Assembly: GCF_016890225.1 (NCBI RefSeq) | Contig: NZ_JAFELM010000013.1 | Coordinates: 1 to 64,000, forward strand | Direction of reading: 5' to 3' | Length of the DNA: 64,000 bases | DNA from: Bacillus suaedaesalsae | Lineage (GTDB): Bacteria; Bacillota; Bacilli; Bacillales; SA4 | Part shown: piece after piece, positions 62,346 through 64,000 of the stretch | Position numbering within the stretch: the stretch's first letter is position 1 | How the letters are laid out: the number at the start of each line of letters is the position of its first letter | The notes under the pieces: model-generated | The model's input: the letters and a program-made list of their open reading frames with translations, nothing else | Told to the model about the DNA's origin: nothing | Databases searched by the model: none | Program-made: the position numbers and the translations under genes

Positions 62346-62374
62346 ATGTTATTCTAATCGCTATTCATTGTCAA
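62346..62374 (-). promoter_or_regulatory. Promoter of the ArsR-type gene
   Basis: On the minus strand: TTGACA (62369-62374), a 17-bp spacer, TAACAT (62346-62351). The operator palindrome starts 3 bp downstream. Confidence 0.7.
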
Positions 62375-62432
62375 TAAATCATTATCAAGTTTTCGCCCCT
62401 TTGTGCATATATGTCATTAAGGGGGGAGGCCC

Positions 62433-62573
62433 ATGTTAGAATTATGGTTAACGCTAGGTGGCATATGTCTCATTTTTTTCCTTGGACTTGGAGTGTTTTT
62501 CTATAGTATAAAATCAAGTTTAGAACCGAATGATTCAGAGTCAATTGACCCATTACCTGAAGAAGTAGAATAA
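62433..62573 (+). CDS. Small single-pass membrane protein
   Basis: A 46-aa protein: MLELWLTLGGICLIFFLGLG and VFFYSIKSSLEPNDS, i.e. one membrane helix, then an acidic tail ending LPEEVE. No family is recognised. The site GGGGGGAGG is only 3 nt before the ATG but strong. A hairpin terminator follows. Promoter context is unclear; it is divergent from the ArsR-type gene, with which it may share regulation. Confidence 0.65.
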   Translation: MLELWLTLGGICLIFFLGLGVFFYSIKSSLEPNDSESIDPLPEEVE

Positions 62574-62576
62574 TTT

Positions 62577-62625
62577 GCATGGCTGGCACTTTGTCTAAAG
62601 AGTAAGTTGCTAGCCATGCTTGCTT
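62577..62625 (+). terminator. Terminator of the small membrane protein gene
   Basis: Stem GCATGGCT-GCA (62577-) with TGC-AGCCATGC (-62619), then TTGCTTTC. It is imperfect in the upper stem. Confidence 0.65.
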
Positions 62626-62633
62626 TCACCTAC

Positions 62634-62668
62634 AAAATAAAAACCAATTCCATCGCAGGAATTGGTTT
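62634..62668 (-). terminator. DnaJ-like gene terminator
   Basis: Perfect stem AAACCAATTCC (62641-62651) with GGAATTGGTTT (62658-62668); the minus strand continues TTTATTTTG. Confidence 0.88.
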
Positions 62669-62675
62669 CTTCTCA

Positions 62676-63047
62676 TTATTTCAATTTATCATAAACCTTG
62701 TTTCCATAATCCTTGAAAGCAGAAGAATTAGAGATTTTTCTCTTTTTAATTAAACTGTTTAATCGTATTGTTTTTTCGCTAATCTGGTTTTTAAAGATGG
62801 CAATTTGGTGTTCATCTTGACTTGCTGCCATCAAATCCTCAATCGTCTTAATTTCACTTTTTAACGTATGTTCTTCAGGATTAAACCCAGCATTTTTCAT
62901 CATTTTGTATGCCATTCTGAGCTCTTGAGGTATTGCTGATAAATCTTCAAGCTCTAGCGGCTTCCCTAATCCCGGCAAGTTCTTAAACTCACCGTCATTA
63001 TAAGCTTTACGGATTTTATCCTCTGAGGCTACATAAGAAAAATCCAC
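62676..63047 (-). CDS. DnaJ-like DUF1992 family protein
   Basis: A 123-aa soluble helical protein: EDKIRKAYNDGEFKNLPGLGKPLELED, AIPQELRMAYKMMKNAGFNPEE and EIQIA-like EHQIAIFKNQ. These are the features of the DUF1992 (DnaJ-homologue subfamily C) family. No J-domain HPD motif is present, so the name reflects sequence annotation only. The GTG at 63047 is 8 nt from GAGG; TTG 63065 lies before the site. The role is unknown. Confidence 0.85.
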   Translation of the reverse strand: MDFSYVASEDKIRKAYNDGEFKNLPGLGKPLELEDLSAIPQELRMAYKMMKNAGFNPEEHTLKSEIKTIEDLMAASQDEHQIAIFKNQISEKTIRLNSLIKKRKISNSSAFKDYGNKVYDKLK

Positions 63048-63143
63048 CTTTTCCACCTCTCTCAAAGAAATTTCTATCTACCTCTATAATATCCCTTTTC
63101 CAGTTTTATTCCACTTCCAATTGTTACAAAATTCCAACAACGA

Positions 63144-63178
63144 AAATTCGAGTGGTGCCAGGCACCACCCGAATTTTG
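63144..63178. repeat. GGTGCC-type palindrome, copy 2
   Basis: AAAATTCG (63144-63151) and CGAATTTT (63170-63178) enclose GTGGTGCC-A-GGCACCAC. The right half and the following TGTCGAATA are the same as behind 53259-53279. It lies ~14 bp downstream of the pyrH-like stop. Confidence 0.8.
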
Positions 63179-63191
63179 TCGAATAATATTG

Positions 63192-63926
63192 TTATAGTAT
63201 GACAGACTGCTGGTGGCTTACGAGTGTGCCGACATGGCCGCCTTCGCAAACTCGTTTCATTACACCGGGTTCATCAAAGTTGAATACATGGACTGGTAGG
63301 TTGTAATCACGTGCTAGTAGGAGGGCAGATTGGTCCATGACTTGTATGTTATTAGCCACTACATCTTGATAGTTGAGGTTTCTGTACATTTTCGCATGTA
63401 TGTCTTGTTTAGGGTCACTTGTGTATACACCGTCGACTCCTTGTTTGGCGACTAGGATTGCTTCACAATCTGTTTCAAGTGCTCTTTGTACACTTGGATA
63501 GTCGGTCGTGACAAATGGTTGACCATTTCCTCCAGCAAATATTACGACGTAACCCTTTTCAAGATGGTGAACAGCACGAAGTCTAATGTATGGTTCGGCA
63601 ACGGAATGGAATGGTACAGATGTCATAACTCGAATTTCTTTTTCGGTCTTGCTTTTTAGAACACCACGAAGCATGAGACTGTTAATGATTGTACCAAGTG
63701 TTCCAATATTATCTGCCTCAACCCTGTCGATTCCCCACATTTCTGCAAGCTTTCCTCTGAATATATTTCCACCGCCAACTACGATTGCTACCTCTACCCC
63801 CATATTCACAATGGATAAAACCTCGTCTGCTACATGTGATAGTCTTATTGGATCAAAGTTATCTCCATTTTGATTAGCAAGTGCTCCCCCACTTAACTTT
63901 AATAAAACTCGTTTGTATCTCACCAA
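63192..63926 (-). CDS. pyrH: UMP kinase-like protein (PyrH paralogue)
   Basis: A 244-aa amino-acid kinase. It carries YKRVLLKLSGGALA, VVGGGNIFRGKLAE, AEPYIRLRAVHHLEKGYVVIFAGGNGQP and DCEAILVAKQGVDGVYTSDPK, all UMP kinase features. It differs from standard PyrH in LSGGALA instead of LSGEALA and in TTDYPSVQRALE for the usual STDTTAALRA segment, so it is a divergent second copy. It is not next to tsf or frr. The TTG at 63926 is 7 nt from GGGGGAG; other starts (GTG) are close by. It would convert UMP to UDP. Confidence 0.82.
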   Translation of the reverse strand: MVRYKRVLLKLSGGALANQNGDNFDPIRLSHVADEVLSIVNMGVEVAIVVGGGNIFRGKLAEMWGIDRVEADNIGTLGTIINSLMLRGVLKSKTEKEIRVMTSVPFHSVAEPYIRLRAVHHLEKGYVVIFAGGNGQPFVTTDYPSVQRALETDCEAILVAKQGVDGVYTSDPKQDIHAKMYRNLNYQDVVANNIQVMDQSALLLARDYNLPVHVFNFDEPGVMKRVCEGGHVGTLVSHQQSVIL

Positions 63927-63951
63927 CACTGTTCTCCCCCTTATTTGGACA

Positions 63952-63985
63952 AAATAAAAGAGCAAAGGCTAAAAGCCAATGCTCT
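63952..63985 (-). terminator. Terminator or leader hairpin before pyrH
   Basis: Stem AGAGCA (63959-63964) with TGCTCT (63980-63985), plus inner GGCT/AGCC; the minus strand continues TTTATTTTG. It lies 26 bp before the start, so it either ends an unseen upstream gene or attenuates this one. Confidence 0.6.
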
Positions 63986-64000
63986 GAAAAGGAAAAGTAG

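Overview
The window is low-GC Firmicutes DNA from a spore-forming Bacillaceae. Spore genes (sspE, sspK, pdaA), SigA-type promoters, strong GGAGG ribosome sites and a gene order close to the ygxA-to-ygaB, yfh and yfk blocks of Bacillus subtilis all point to Bacillus sensu lato. All identifications come from reading the sequence and recalling families; no database search was run.

Layout. 1-340: 5' end of a 16S rRNA gene on the minus strand with two tandem rrn promoters. 341-8264: ygxA, ygzB, autoregulated perR, a cobalamin adenosyltransferase/2-hydroxyacid dehydrogenase pair, bcp, a K+ channel, an ABC-2 exporter and gsaB. 8265-13040: a cre-like site and a stand-alone glutamate synthase large subunit. 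13041-16988: a 20-21 bp periodic array, a FUSC-type exporter, uppP, tatA, a lipoprotein and a dead alpha/beta hydrolase fragment. 17065-24760: a five-gene peptide importer in app order (D-F-A-B-C) and an ABC exporter (ygaD). 24761-30188: a nested inverted-repeat element, ntdP, ygaB, sspE, a SWIM-SNF2 helicase and a second intergenic element. 30203-40043: fabL, yfhS, mutY, yfhP, yfhJ, sspK, yfhH, recX, yfhF, an amidohydrolase, a GNAT acetyltransferase with a tRNA-like leader, yfhE and yfhD. 40044-40723: a DnaA-box cluster and a decayed gene. 40724-49030: YbaN, ASCH and DUF2269 proteins, then a signalling block: a GGDEF gene behind a c-di-GMP-I riboswitch, two intact and one dead DUF2294 (MpsC-like) paralogue, and a soluble PAS histidine kinase. 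49124-64000: rlmCD, pdaA, class I fumarase, yfkAB, yfkD, a YczE protein, OsmC, an MFS transporter, BH0509, yfkH, yfkK, an HD-GYP protein, an ArsR-DUF2087 regulator, a DnaJ-like protein and a divergent UMP kinase.

Themes. Peroxide defence (perR, bcp, OsmC), spore formation, and cyclic-di-GMP signalling (a GGDEF gene under a c-di-GMP riboswitch and an HD-GYP protein) recur. Several genes in the 42-47 kb block have a terminator hairpin inside their leader, suggesting control by attenuation. The intergenic regions carry several repeat families: a 386-bp element with 15-bp inverted ends plus a deleted copy, its GC-rich core alone inside other inverted repeats, a dispersed ~28-nt motif and GGTGCC-type palindromes. 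The strongest candidates for undescribed biology are the tRNA-like cloverleaf with an SD-sequestering hairpin before the acetyltransferase (38741-38893), the DnaA-box cluster away from oriC (40104-40298), the 20-21 bp array (13134-13303), and the DUF2294/kinase/GGDEF block.
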